64,000 nt of DNA from K189A clade bacterium (GTDB taxonomy: Bacteria > Pseudomonadota > Gammaproteobacteria > Pseudomonadales > Azotimanducaceae). The position numbers and the translations under genes were made by a program. The DNA lies in assembly GCA_902613475.1 (NCBI GenBank), contig CACMHG010000006.1, forward strand, positions 18,394 through 82,393. Reading direction: 5' to 3'. Position 1 is the stretch's first letter, and each line of letters begins with the position of its first letter. Of the stretch, positions 44,784-53,876 are shown piece after piece. Below the pieces are notes generated by a model. It did not search any database. It was not told the origin of the DNA and saw nothing but the letters and a program-made list of their open reading frames with translations.

Positions 44784-44853
44784 GCCTCACAAAAGAAGTG
44801 GCTCCGCCTGCTGGGCTCGAACTAGGTGAAAGCACCGCTTTCACACAATGATT
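44784..44853. repeat. tRNA-Asn-derived repeat, copy 1 (degenerate)
   Basis: A 70-base unit that repeats at 44899-44968 with one difference. It contains the 3' part of the tRNA-Asn sequence (GGCTCCGCCTGCTGGGCTCG on the plus strand) and a hairpin GTGAAAGC-ACC-GCTTTCAC at 44826-44844 in place of the tRNA's own arm. It lies exactly 230 bases (2 x 115) before the matching part of the real tRNA. Confidence 0.8.
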
Positions 44854-44898
44854 AACAGCAAACGATTTGGGTGTATATCGAGAGAACTTTACTCGTGC

Positions 44899-44968
44899 GC
44901 CTCACAAAAGAAGTGGCTCCGCCTGCTGGGCTCGAACTAGGTGAAAGCACTGCTTTCACACAATGATT
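44899..44968. repeat. tRNA-Asn-derived repeat, copy 2 (degenerate)
   Basis: Second copy of the 70-base unit at an offset of 115 bases from copy 1 and 115 bases from the real tRNA. The hairpin GTGAAAGC-ACT-GCTTTCAC spans 44941-44959. The 5' half of the tRNA is missing, so this copy cannot fold as a tRNA. Confidence 0.8.
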
Positions 44969-45028
44969 CACAACATGCTGTTGAGGTAGGTAACGAAAAA
45001 GAACTACTCGTTTGCTTAAGGAAAGAAG

Positions 45029-45104
45029 TGGCTCCGCCTGCTGGGCTCGAACCAGCGACCCAATGATTAACAGTCATTTGCTCTACCAACTGAGCTAAGG
45101 CGGA
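45029..45104 (-). tRNA. tRNA-Asn (anticodon GTT)
   Basis: On the minus strand a 76-base tRNA with encoded CCA. Acceptor TCCGCCT/AGGCGGA, D stem GCTC/GAGC, anticodon stem AATGA/TCATT around CTGTTAA (anticodon GTT), and T stem GCTGG/CCAGC are all intact. Two degenerate copies of its 3' half follow downstream on the same strand at 115-base intervals. Confidence 0.95.
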
Positions 45105-45219
45105 GTAGTCGTGAGAGGCACTGACTGCCCCTAAAGAGGGCTAGCATTCTAATCCGTGACAACCCAAATGCAATACTCTGTAAGCTCGATTTCGAAGGCT
45201 TCAGGTCGCGTGCCTGCCT

Positions 45220-45771
45220 TCAACCCTGACGACGAAAATATCGCTGGATTTGCCGCTTGTTGCCGTCCGCCCGAATATCCAGCGCCACCTGCAAACGATT
45301 GAGCGACAAAAGCCGATAACGCTCGATTACGTCAATGCCATTTGTCTTTGAAGCGACGACCAGCACGTCTTCTTCCCAACCCGCCTGCACCTCCCAAATG
45401 CCGCGCTCACGTTTGCCCCAACTCACGTCGCGATACACTCCGGGTTCGTGTTTCACACCCATTGAGTCCTGGGCTAGCTCAATGGTCATGCGCTGCGCCT
45501 CAAGTACCTGAAAATCATAGGCGACAAAGGCAAGTCCAGAGCCTCGACGAATGCGCTGAATCTCTGCCCGTGTAGATAAACGATCATCGCCACGCCGAGC
45601 GTCGGGTTTCATCGCAGCGTTCACATCATCGGATGCTTCGGTATCAATCACCCAGACACCCGAGAGGGGCACGCTACGGGTTGGCGAGGATTCAAGCTGC
45701 AAGCCGCTACAGGCCCCTAGCTGCAGGGTAAGGAGAATGACCAAACACCCAAACCAAGCCCGTGTACTCAT
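45220..45771 (-). CDS. Lipoprotein of unknown function
   Basis: A 183-residue predicted lipoprotein with lipobox LQLGAC|S at about residue 21. The mature part has no recognised domain; SGVWVIDTEASDD and YRDVSWGKRERGIWEV suggest a small beta-rich fold. It lies ten bases after the nitronate monooxygenase gene on the same strand and may be cotranscribed with it. Composition is like its neighbours. Confidence 0.65.
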   Translation of the reverse strand: MSTRAWFGCLVILLTLQLGACSGLQLESSPTRSVPLSGVWVIDTEASDDVNAAMKPDARRGDDRLSTRAEIQRIRRGSGLAFVAYDFQVLEAQRMTIELAQDSMGVKHEPGVYRDVSWGKRERGIWEVQAGWEEDVLVVASKTNGIDVIERYRLLSLNRLQVALDIRADGNKRQIQRYFRRQG

Positions 45772-45781
45772 AATCAGATGC

Positions 45782-46882
45782 CTACCGACGTAAATACTGT
45801 TGTTGAGTGTGCAGTGCTTGTGCGGTCTCGTCGATGAGCGCCTGCATGATTTGCGCGACCGGCTTTACGTCGTTGAAGTACGCGATGGACTGACCTGCGC
45901 CTGAGTGAATCAATGGCTCGATATCATGCTCTTCGATGGCTCCCAGAAGGTCGCCGACCAATACATCTTGATAGGGCATCTTCAGGGGAGCGGGCGCATC
46001 TTCCGCCTCCCAAGCTTGACTCCATCCGGTGCGCACCTGTCGAAACGGTTTGCCGCTTTCAGACCGGGTAATTACGGTATCAGCACTTCCGGCCTGAATC
46101 AGTTTATCGCGGTTGACCGGATGCATGTCGCCCTGGTGTTCCTTCGACAAAAGCCAGGCCGTGCCCAGCCAAACACCTTGGGCGCCCATGGCCAATGCCG
46201 CTGCAATATGCCGGCCTGTCGCCACACCGCCGGCAGCAAGCACGGGAATATCTCCGGCGGCGTCAACGATTTGGGGAACCAAGGAATATGTGCCAATTGG
46301 GCCCGTGTGCGCACCTGCATCGTAGCCTTGGGCGACGATAATCTCGACGCCAGCAGCAACGGCCTTGGGTACATGATGAGGACTGCCTATCAAAGCCAGT
46401 GTGGTCTTACCTCGATCCTTGGCCTCGGCGACCACGTCTGAAGGTGCACCAATACCGCAGGCAAGCATATCGACATCGCTATCCATGACTGCGTGCAGTT
46501 GAGCTTGTTCAATTTCCTTAGAACGAATAAAGCGCGTTCGCATACCTGGCTTACTCGCCTTGGGCACCGCAAAGCGATCAATCAACTGCGAGACAAATTC
46601 GCTATGTTCCGCAGGAATCTCCGCTTCAATCGCCTCTCGTGAGTTGTGCTCAGGCATGCCGGGCGGCAGCACGAGGTCCACGCCGAACGGGCGGTCTCCG
46701 ACAAGACTGCGGATCTGAGCCAATTCTTGCGTAATTTCCTCAGGGAAACGTCGAGTAGCACCATAGACACCGAATCCTCCAGCGTTGGTAATGGCTGCTA
46801 CGGTTTCAACATCGTGGGCGAAGCCAAAAATCGGACTATCGATCCCGAAGCGGTCACACATTGGGCTCCAGATTACGCTCAA
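45782..46882 (-). CDS. Nitronate monooxygenase (2-nitropropane dioxygenase family)
   Basis: A 366-residue FMN-dependent TIM-barrel enzyme. Seen: N-terminal PIFGFAHDVETVAAITNAGGFGVYG, the substrate/FMN loop QGYDAGAHTGPIGTYSLVPQIV, IPVLAAGGVATGRHIAAALAMGAQGVWLGTAWL. It oxidises nitronates or related toxins such as propionate-3-nitronate. Some members of this family instead act as enoyl reductases, so the exact substrate is open. Start ATG 46882. Confidence 0.85.
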   Translation of the reverse strand: MSVIWSPMCDRFGIDSPIFGFAHDVETVAAITNAGGFGVYGATRRFPEEITQELAQIRSLVGDRPFGVDLVLPPGMPEHNSREAIEAEIPAEHSEFVSQLIDRFAVPKASKPGMRTRFIRSKEIEQAQLHAVMDSDVDMLACGIGAPSDVVAEAKDRGKTTLALIGSPHHVPKAVAAGVEIIVAQGYDAGAHTGPIGTYSLVPQIVDAAGDIPVLAAGGVATGRHIAAALAMGAQGVWLGTAWLLSKEHQGDMHPVNRDKLIQAGSADTVITRSESGKPFRQVRTGWSQAWEAEDAPAPLKMPYQDVLVGDLLGAIEEHDIEPLIHSGAGQSIAYFNDVKPVAQIMQALIDETAQALHTQQQYLRR

Positions 46883-46960
46883 GCTTGCCTCCTAATGACT
46901 GGTGTTTGTCAGCATCCATTATTACTGGGCCCATACTGACTGACAAACACCGGCTATGCG

Positions 46961-47371
46961 CTAGCTCTCGGGCGTTTTTACTCGGATGCGTGTCTTGTTG
47001 CGTTTAACAATACTCGGCCCAATACCCTTTACTTCCTCCAGTTCCTCTACCGAACGAAACGGGCCTACTTCGTCGCGGTATCGGATGATGGCATGGGCCT
47101 TCGCCGCACCAACGCCGACCAACACCGAGGCACGCTGTTCTGCGCTGGCAGAGTTCAAATCTACAGATTGCTGCTGACCCTCAAACCGAGCCTGAGCTTG
47201 CTGACTGGCGCTTGCGGCCGCGAAACTGAGTGAAGGGCCACTGTTGTCGGACATTGCATTAGGTAGTGCAAGGCTAAGCGCCAAAAACAGCATGCTGGCG
47301 GTAGCTTGGCCCTTGCCCTTGCCTGAATCAGCGCCATCAGCGTGTAGTACTGGGCTTCGTAATTTCAACAT
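46961..47371 (-). CDS. ComEA-like helix-hairpin-helix protein
   Basis: A 136-residue exported protein with a hydrophobic segment near 27-38 and a C-terminal ComEA-type HhH domain: VDLNSASAEQRASVLVGVGAAKAHAII, GPFRSVEELEEVKGIGPSIVKRN. Such proteins bind DNA in the periplasm for natural transformation or serve as small DNA-binding factors; with no other competence genes nearby the role is inferred. The N-terminal 26 residues may be a mis-chosen start. Confidence 0.8.
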   Translation of the reverse strand: MLKLRSPVLHADGADSGKGKGQATASMLFLALSLALPNAMSDNSGPSLSFAAASASQQAQARFEGQQQSVDLNSASAEQRASVLVGVGAAKAHAIIRYRDEVGPFRSVEELEEVKGIGPSIVKRNKTRIRVKTPES

Positions 47372-47475
47372 ATCGATCTCCTGTGTTGTGGAGATTCAAC
47401 ATTAGGCCCGGTCCCGAGTCAGCTACAGGGCACAGCGCTCTAGGTGCCGTGAGTGAATGCGCTTATCGATGCAGG

Positions 47476-47829
47476 CTACGAACCCAATTTTGACGGGCTT
47501 TTTTCGACCGCGGCGTCAGCCGATGAGGGCAGTTGATTCTGCTGTTCGCCTAGGGCGCTCTCAGCAGCAGCCAGAGATTTTTTCAGCCTGCGCAGCTGCA
47601 TGCGCAGGGGGAGGTACCGTACCCAGTTGTAGAACCACCCTAGAAAGATTCCGAGTAGCAGCGCCATCAGCAGCCACCAAAAGATACTCAGGGTAAAAGG
47701 GGTCTGCCAGCGCACAAAGCTCAGCGCCACCTGTTGCTGGTTTACCGCCAGCGCGGCAAACACAAATACGAGGAGGAGGAGACAGACAAAAAAGAGGGTT
47801 TTAAGCCAAGTCACGATGGGATCCGGCAT
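47476..47829 (-). CDS. lapA: LapA-domain inner membrane protein
   Basis: A 117-residue protein of the LapA (DUF1049) family: two transmembrane segments (about 8-30 and 45-70) with QQQVALSFV and LLLGIFLGWFYN, then a basic coiled-coil-like tail RLKKSLAAAESALGEQQNQ. In E. coli LapA works with LapB in lipopolysaccharide assembly and LpxC turnover; no lapB is adjacent here, where the next gene is the ComEA-like one. It lies nine bases after ihfB, which fits the usual rpsA-ihfB-lapA order. Confidence 0.85.
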   Translation of the reverse strand: MPDPIVTWLKTLFFVCLLLLVFVFAALAVNQQQVALSFVRWQTPFTLSIFWWLLMALLLGIFLGWFYNWVRYLPLRMQLRRLKKSLAAAESALGEQQNQLPSSADAAVEKSPSKLGS

Positions 47830-47838
47830 AAAACACGG

Positions 47839-48168
47839 TTACGAGCCTTCGCTTTCCGCTTGGCTGCGCTCCAAAGCGTCATTGACGCGATCACGCAGCT
47901 CCTTGCCGGGTTTGAAGTGGGGAACATGCTTTCCAGACAAGCCGACCGACTCGCCGGTTTTAGGGTTACGACCAATCCGCGGTGCACGGTAGTGCAGCGA
48001 AAAGCTGCCAAAGCCGCGCACCTCGATACGACCGCCGGACGCGAGGGTGCTCGACATTTGTTCGAGCATGGTCTTCACCGCCAATTCGACGTCTTTGTTG
48101 GTTAACTGCAGCCCGCTGCCTTTCGCCTGAGCGTTGACCATGCGGTCAATCAACTCAGACTTTGTCAT
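47839..48168 (-). CDS. ihfB: Integration host factor, beta subunit
   Basis: DNA-bending HU/IHF-family subunit. Seen: [10 protein letters not shown] at the start, [40 protein letters not shown], the DNA-intercalating loop with the conserved Pro, and [16 protein letters not shown]. Residues 1-95 are standard and a short C-terminal tail follows. The first ATG at 48183 adds five residues (MSSSS) before the canonical start. It lies about 65 bases after rpsA. Confidence 0.92.
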   Translation of the reverse strand: MTKSELIDRMVNAQAKGSGLQLTNKDVELAVKTMLEQMSSTLASGGRIEVRGFGSFSLHYRAPRIGRNPKTGESVGLSGKHVPHFKPGKELRDRVNDALERSQAESEGS

Positions 48169-48235
48169 GCTAGAACTCGACATCGATGAACTTATCTAAT
48201 CAGAAAATCCGATTTGGCACACAACTAGGCAGGGC

Positions 48236-49921
48236 CTAGTCGTCTTCCGGCTTGTTCATCTGAGCCTTGATCAGATCACCCAGGGTTGCAGGACCGCCGT
48301 GATCGCTTTCCTGCTTCTGGTGCTCCTTCACGGCCTGACGCTCTTCTTCGATATCCTTCGCCTTGATCGATAAGCCGATGGTGCGGTTTTTACGATCCAT
48401 GTTGACGATCTTCACTTCCAGCTCTTCGCCTTCTTTCAGCACATTGCGTGCATCTTCAACGCGATCAATGCTGATTTCCGATGCTTTGAGTATGCCGGTA
48501 ACGTCTTCGACCAGTTCAATAACCGCTTCTTTTGGCTGCACTTCAAGCACCTTGCCCATCACGATGTTGCCACGATCATGCTCTGCGGCATAGTCCGAGA
48601 ACGGGTCTTTTTCCATCTGCTTGATGCCCAGCGAGATACGCTCACGCTCAGGATCTACAGACAGGATAATGGTTTCGATTTGCTCGCCCTTGGAATAGCG
48701 ACGCACGGCGGTCTCGCCTGGTTCGTTCCAGGAGATATCAGAAAGGTGGACGAGGCCATCAATGCCGCCTTCCAAGCCGATGAAAATACCAAAGTCGGTA
48801 ATGGACTTAATGGTACCGGTAATAGTGTCGCTCTTGGCGTGAGCCACGCTGAACGATTCCCAAGGATTCGGACGGCACTGCTTAATACCCAAGGATATGC
48901 GGCGACGCTCCTGATCGATATCTAGCACCATGACTTCGGTCTCGTCACCGACAGAAACCACCTTGGACGGATGAATATTCTTGTTCGTCCAATCCATTTC
49001 GGATACGTGCACAAGTCCTTCCACACCCTCTTCGATCTCGGCAAAGCAGCCGTAATCGGTAAGGTTCGTGACGGTCGCCATGACCCGCGCGCCCTCTGGG
49101 TAACGGCGAACAATATCGGCCCACGGATCATCACCCAGTTGCTTCATACCTAGGCTGACGCGATTCTTTTCGCGGTCGAACTTCAAAATACGCACGTCGA
49201 CTTCGTCACCGACATTGACCATCTCGCTCGGATGACGAATCCGCTTCCAGGCCATATCGGTGATATGCAGTAGTCCGTCGACGCCACCGAGGTCTACGAA
49301 GGCACCGTAGTCCGTCAGATTCTTGACGATACCCTTAACGTCCTGGCCCTCTTGCATGGACGCGAGCAGCTCTTCCCGCTCATGACTGTTTTCTTCCTCC
49401 AGCACAGCGCGGCGCGATACCACAACGTTGTTGCGCTTTTGGTCAAGCTTGATGACTTTAAATTCTAGTGGCTTTCCCTCCAGGTGAGCGGTTTCGCGCA
49501 GTGGACGTATGTCTACCAGGGACCCTGGCAAGAACGCGCGGATGTCGCTGACGTCGACGGTAAAGCCGCCCTTCACCTTGCCGTTGATAATGCCAATAAC
49601 CACTTCGCCCTGTTCGCTGGCTTCTTCCAGCTTTTCCCAGCTCTCAGCACGGCGCGCTTTTTCTCGAGATAGGCGTGTTTCACCGAAGCCGTCGTCTACT
49701 ACTTCCATGGAAACCTTGACCTGGTCACCCACGTTCAGCGTGCAAACACCTTCTTCGTTGAGAAATTGATTTTTCGGGATAACCCCTTCGGACTTCAGTC
49801 CGGCGTGAACGACAACCCAGTCATCGTCAATGTCTACCACCGTGCCGGTTACGATGGATCCGGGCGCCATCTCGATGGTGTTTAGGCTTTCTTCAAACAG
49901 GTCGGCAAATGATTCGCTCAT
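48236..49921 (-). CDS. rpsA: 30S ribosomal protein S1
   Basis: A 561-residue protein with six S1 RNA-binding repeats (for example [97 protein letters not shown]). It binds mRNA and is essential for initiation on weakly structured leaders. Length is normal. It follows cmk at 182 bases and precedes ihfB as in most Gammaproteobacteria. Confidence 0.98.
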   Translation of the reverse strand: MSESFADLFEESLNTIEMAPGSIVTGTVVDIDDDWVVVHAGLKSEGVIPKNQFLNEEGVCTLNVGDQVKVSMEVVDDGFGETRLSREKARRAESWEKLEEASEQGEVVIGIINGKVKGGFTVDVSDIRAFLPGSLVDIRPLRETAHLEGKPLEFKVIKLDQKRNNVVVSRRAVLEEENSHEREELLASMQEGQDVKGIVKNLTDYGAFVDLGGVDGLLHITDMAWKRIRHPSEMVNVGDEVDVRILKFDREKNRVSLGMKQLGDDPWADIVRRYPEGARVMATVTNLTDYGCFAEIEEGVEGLVHVSEMDWTNKNIHPSKVVSVGDETEVMVLDIDQERRRISLGIKQCRPNPWESFSVAHAKSDTITGTIKSITDFGIFIGLEGGIDGLVHLSDISWNEPGETAVRRYSKGEQIETIILSVDPERERISLGIKQMEKDPFSDYAAEHDRGNIVMGKVLEVQPKEAVIELVEDVTGILKASEISIDRVEDARNVLKEGEELEVKIVNMDRKNRTIGLSIKAKDIEEERQAVKEHQKQESDHGGPATLGDLIKAQMNKPEDD

Positions 49922-50103
49922 AATATTGGTCGGCCGAGGAAGCTCATAGCGATTGCGTGAGCCTGCCAGACGGCGGAACTCTCCGTTGGTTAGTTAATAT
50001 TAATGCAGTGGAAATTGATTCCAGGCCTGACTCGTCGTCCGGTGCTCTTTGTGCCAAGCCGTTGTCCGGACATTGTCCTGACATTGCCATTGGCGACGTT
50101 CTT

Positions 50104-50781
50104 CTACCCAGTTTTGCGGACAATCTGCTCCATGACCATGGCCACCACCGCGTCGATCGACATCTCGGTGCTGTCAATGATGAGCGCGTCTTCCGCAGGC
50201 CTGAGCGGCGCTACTGCACGTTCTCTATCCCGTGCATCACGCTCTTGGATTTGCTCGAGAAGGGCGCGCAAACTAACACCCAAACCTTTGTTTTTCAACT
50301 GGTTATAGCGTCTTTCCGCGCGTGCCTCGGCGGAAGCATCGAGAAAAATCTTCACCGGCGCGTCGGGAAATACGACGGTGCCCATATCACGCCCATCGGC
50401 TACCAAACCTGGGGCCCTGCGAAACTCTTGTTGTAGGGTAAGAATCGCCTCACGTACCGGCGGCAGAGCTGCCACGACAGAGGCGGCGCTACCTGCATCT
50501 TCGGTACGAATGGCATCGGTTAAATCATCTCCATTAACCGTCACCGACCCTGCACCAAAAACGATTTGCAGCTCAGAGCAAAGTGCCGCTAGTGACGCTG
50601 CATCGCGCAGTGGAAAACCCTGCCTGAGGGCGACTACGGCAATGATGCGATAGAGCGCACCACTATCGAGTAAGTGCCAGCTCCTTGCCTCTGCGATCGC
50701 TGCAGCCAGGGTTCCCTTGCCCGCACCGCCCGGCCCATCAATTGTTACGACGGGTATTGCAAAAGACGAATCAGAATTCAC
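50104..50781 (-). CDS. cmk: Cytidylate kinase
   Basis: A 225-residue (d)CMP kinase. Seen: P-loop VTIDGPGGAGKGT near residue 12, the lid region VADGRDMGTVVFPDA and SAEARAERRYNQLKNKG. Feeds CDP/dCDP synthesis. The start is a GTG at 50781. It follows tyrA with only 16 bases between, where related genomes usually carry aroA. Confidence 0.95.
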   Translation of the reverse strand: MNSDSSFAIPVVTIDGPGGAGKGTLAAAIAEARSWHLLDSGALYRIIAVVALRQGFPLRDAASLAALCSELQIVFGAGSVTVNGDDLTDAIRTEDAGSAASVVAALPPVREAILTLQQEFRRAPGLVADGRDMGTVVFPDAPVKIFLDASAEARAERRYNQLKNKGLGVSLRALLEQIQERDARDRERAVAPLRPAEDALIIDSTEMSIDAVVAMVMEQIVRKTG

Positions 50782-50797
50782 GGATGCACTGTCCTCG

Positions 50798-51631
50798 CTA
50801 GAGCAGTTTTTGATCGGCAGCTTGGCGTTTCCGAGCAGCAGCTCGGATCAGAGCCAAACCAGTGGCTTCATCGCCCTGCTCTAAGGCTGCCACCAATGCC
50901 GCCAAATTTTGACTGTAGTCATCAAGGGCCTCGCTCAAGGCGCCTCGATTTAGACGCATAATCCGCCACCACAGCTCAGGGTTGGCGGCGGCAATGCGCG
51001 TAAAATCTCGAAATCCGCCACCGGTCAGGGGCAGGTGTTCATTAGAGACTTGGGCCATATAGGCAAATGCCAACAGGTGTGGCAAATGACTTGTCGCTGC
51101 CAACGCAGCGTCATGGTCCTGCGGGCTCATGCGCACAATGGAGGCTCCAAGGGCCTGCCAAAACTCTGTGCAGGTCCGTTGGCTTTCAGCGGTCGTATGT
51201 TCAAGCGGTGTGATCACCAGGGTGCAGCCGTCGAACAAGGTGGCATCCGCCGCCTGGGGTCCGCTTTTTTCGGAACCACTGATGGGATGACACGGTAGAA
51301 ACTGGCCCGGTACCGGCTGCCTGGCTGCAATGGCCTCGACAATGGGGCCTTTGACGCTGCCGACATCAAAGATTGGGGCTGGGTGGTCGGCCAGCTTCAC
51401 AACCCAGTCGGATACCAGGTCACTGGGTACACACAGGGCAATAAGATCGGCCTGCTCGGGTACGACATCTGCAACGCGATCAATCAAGCCATTTGCCAAG
51501 GCCCATTCTGCTGAGGCGGCATTCGCCTCTATGCCGACAATCTGTGCTGCAATTCCGCGTTCCTTCGCTGCTTTGCCGATGGAACCGCCAATGAGGCCAA
51601 CGCCAACAATGGCGAGCGTCTGAAGGTTCAC
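50798..51631 (-). CDS. tyrA: Prephenate dehydrogenase
   Basis: A 277-residue NAD-dependent enzyme of tyrosine synthesis. Seen: the dinucleotide loop GVGLIGGSIGKA at residues 10-21, VGIEANA for the adenosine acidic residue, FLPCHPISGSEKSGP, and a helical C-terminal domain. It ends where a fused or adjacent EPSP synthase (AroA) domain follows in many relatives, and here the frame simply stops. It starts with a GTG that overlaps the hisC stop (GTGA). Confidence 0.93.
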   Translation of the reverse strand: MNLQTLAIVGVGLIGGSIGKAAKERGIAAQIVGIEANAASAEWALANGLIDRVADVVPEQADLIALCVPSDLVSDWVVKLADHPAPIFDVGSVKGPIVEAIAARQPVPGQFLPCHPISGSEKSGPQAADATLFDGCTLVITPLEHTTAESQRTCTEFWQALGASIVRMSPQDHDAALAATSHLPHLLAFAYMAQVSNEHLPLTGGGFRDFTRIAAANPELWWRIMRLNRGALSEALDDYSQNLAALVAALEQGDEATGLALIRAAARKRQAADQKLL

Positions 51632-52758
51632 GATCCTGGTGCTTTCATTTCACTCGAGGCGGCTGCATTTGCGCCGACCTTTGCCAGCACCCCGAGAAAT
51701 CGTTCGTTCTCCGCAGGCAGACCAATACTGACGCGCACATGATTGGGCAGACCGTATTCCGCAATGGCGCGGACGATGACCCCCTCTTGGAGCATGCGCT
51801 GGAACAAGTCATTGCCAGGTTCGCCACAATCAAAAGCGACGAAATTGCCCGCGGACGGAATGTAATCGTAACCAAGCCCTGTCAGGCCTTCCGTCATTTG
51901 CACCATACCCGCACGATTAAGAGCGACACTTTGCGCTACGTAATCATCGTCCTCCAGCGCAGCCATTACCGCGGCCATGGCCAAGCTGTTGACGTTAAAA
52001 GGCTGACGGGCACGGTTAAGCAAATCTGCAAAAGTCGGACTGGAAACGCTGTAGCCAAAGCGCACGGCAGCTAATCCATAGATTTTTGAGAAAGTTCGCG
52101 TGACGATTAAGTTTGGGAACTCAGCGAGCACCGATACACCATTGAGGTGATCGTCGTCTTCTACGTATTCGCGATAGGCCTCATCGAGCACCACCCAGAC
52201 GTGCTCGGGCACGGCCGCCAAAAAATCCATTAGCTGCCTGTCAGAAACCCGCGTCCCGGTGGGATTGTTTGGGTTAGCGATGAAGACCAGGCGCGTCTTG
52301 TCAGTAATCGCTGCCTGCATCGCGGTCAGATCGGCCCCATACTCTTTCGCCGGCACCGTCACTAAGTCGCCACCGCAGCAGGTCACCGCCAGCCGGTAAA
52401 CCACGAAGCTGTGCTCGGCAATAATGGCCTCAGCACCCGGCTCCAAAACCACTCGTGCGATCAGATCCAGCACATCATTTGAACCGTTACCCAGCGTAAG
52501 CTGATTGGGTTCAACGCCAATTTTTTCAGCCAATTGTGATTTAAGTGCAAAGCCGCCGCCGTCAGGGTAGCGCGAGAGTTCTGTCGCCGCTTCAGCAATC
52601 GCCTGCTGCACTTTTTCACCGGGGCCACGAGGATTTTCATTGCTGGCCAGCTTGACGATATCGTTGATGCCCAGTTCGCGGGCTACCTCGTCCACCGGTT
52701 TGCCTGGTTTATATGGGCTTAAAGCCGCGATACGCGGATTAATCGATGAATGTTGCAC
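51628..52758 (-). CDS. hisC: Histidinol-phosphate aminotransferase family (hisC2 type)
   Basis: A 376-residue PLP-dependent class I/II aminotransferase. Seen: KLASNENPRGPGEKV, FIANPNNPTGT, VLDEAYREYV, and the PLP-lysine motif TFSKIYGLAAVRFGY. In this aromatic operon it probably also or instead serves phenylalanine/tyrosine transamination. Stop and start positions show tight packing: two bases from pheA and a four-base overlap with tyrA. Confidence 0.93.
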   Translation of the reverse strand: MQHSSINPRIAALSPYKPGKPVDEVARELGINDIVKLASNENPRGPGEKVQQAIAEAATELSRYPDGGGFALKSQLAEKIGVEPNQLTLGNGSNDVLDLIARVVLEPGAEAIIAEHSFVVYRLAVTCCGGDLVTVPAKEYGADLTAMQAAITDKTRLVFIANPNNPTGTRVSDRQLMDFLAAVPEHVWVVLDEAYREYVEDDDHLNGVSVLAEFPNLIVTRTFSKIYGLAAVRFGYSVSSPTFADLLNRARQPFNVNSLAMAAVMAALEDDDYVAQSVALNRAGMVQMTEGLTGLGYDYIPSAGNFVAFDCGEPGNDLFQRMLQEGVIVRAIAEYGLPNHVRVSIGLPAENERFLGVLAKVGANAAASSEMKAPGS

Positions 52759-52760
52759 GG

Positions 52761-53876
52761 TTACTCCTGTCCGGTCGCTTTCGGATAAGACCCCAGCACT
52801 CGAACCTCGAGCGCAATATCGTTTACACCGCGCAAGGCCGCTTCGGCCTCGGGCTGGGACTCATGCCCATCAAAATCGATAAAAAACACATAAGACCAAT
52901 CACCCGATCGCGCCGGACGAGTCTCGATTCGAGTGAGCCCTATTTTATTTGATTCAAAGGGTGTCAGCACACGCAGCAGCGCACCGGGTTCATTTTTGAC
53001 GGAAACCAAAATCGACGTTTTATCGTCACCACTGGCACCGACATACTGCTTGCCCAGCACCAAAAAACGGGTTTTGTTGTAGGGGTTGTCTTCGATTCGG
53101 GTTGCCAGCAATCGGAGGTCGTACCGGTCCGCAGCCATCTCGCCAGCCACGGCCAGGAGATTCGGGTCGGCGGCGGCCTGTTTCGCGGCTTCTGCGTTGC
53201 TGGCCACTGCAGCCCGGGGCACGCCAGGATAATGCTGATCTAGCCAAGCCCGACACTGGGCCAAACTTTGGGCGTGAGACACGATCCGGGTTACAGCTTG
53301 CTCTGGTGATGCATCCTTGGCCCGCATCAGTGCATGATGAATTGGCAGTTCCACTTCGGCGCAAACGCGCAGATCAGTGTTAAGCAGACAATCAAGGGTG
53401 TGGTTGACCATGCCCTCGGTGGAGTTCTCTACCGGCACCACTCCATATTTGCAGACACCTGACTCCACTTCCCTGAACACCTCATCAATGGAGGCCATGG
53501 GGGAGGTTTCAATAAAATGCCCGAACTGCTTAACCGTCGCCGCCTCGGTGTAGGTGCCTTCGGGGCCGAAGTAGGCAACGCTCATGGGCGTTTCAAGACT
53601 TAAGCAGCAGGCGGTAATTTCTCGAAACAGGGTTTCTACATCGCCATTGGACAGTGGGCCGGGGTTTTGTTCGGTCAAGCGGCGTAAAATTTGCGCAACG
53701 CGTTCGGGGCGATAAAAAACCGTGGTCTCTTGATCCGCGTCAACACCTTGGCGCTCCTTAACCTTGCCTACTTCCAGCGCGCACTGCGCACGCTCGTTGA
53801 GCAGTGCCAACAGCTGACCGTCTAGCGCATCGATGCGCTCACGCAACGGCCTTAGCTGATCATCATCCGCGCTCAT
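52761..53876 (-). CDS. pheA: Bifunctional chorismate mutase / prephenate dehydratase
   Basis: A 371-residue P-protein. Residues about 5-90 are the AroQ chorismate mutase (LRERIDALDGQLLALLNERAQCALEVGKVK), about 98-275 the prephenate dehydratase (YFGPEGTYTEAA, GVVPVENSTEGMVNHTLD, NKTRFLVLG) and about 285-365 the ACT regulatory domain (GALLRVLTPFESNKIGLTRIETRP) that gives phenylalanine feedback. All parts are intact. Its start overlaps the serC stop by 14 bases. Confidence 0.96.
   Translation of the reverse strand: MSADDDQLRPLRERIDALDGQLLALLNERAQCALEVGKVKERQGVDADQETTVFYRPERVAQILRRLTEQNPGPLSNGDVETLFREITACCLSLETPMSVAYFGPEGTYTEAATVKQFGHFIETSPMASIDEVFREVESGVCKYGVVPVENSTEGMVNHTLDCLLNTDLRVCAEVELPIHHALMRAKDASPEQAVTRIVSHAQSLAQCRAWLDQHYPGVPRAAVASNAEAAKQAAADPNLLAVAGEMAADRYDLRLLATRIEDNPYNKTRFLVLGKQYVGASGDDKTSILVSVKNEPGALLRVLTPFESNKIGLTRIETRPARSGDWSYVFFIDFDGHESQPEAEAALRGVNDIALEVRVLGSYPKATGQE

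Noticed and set aside
44784..44968. Attachment sites of an integrated element
   Set aside because: The copies are in regular tandem at 115 bases with no integrase or foreign genes between them; duplication fits better.
44784..45104. CRISPR array
   Set aside because: Only three units, each is tRNA-like, spacers are near-identical in part, and no cas gene is present.
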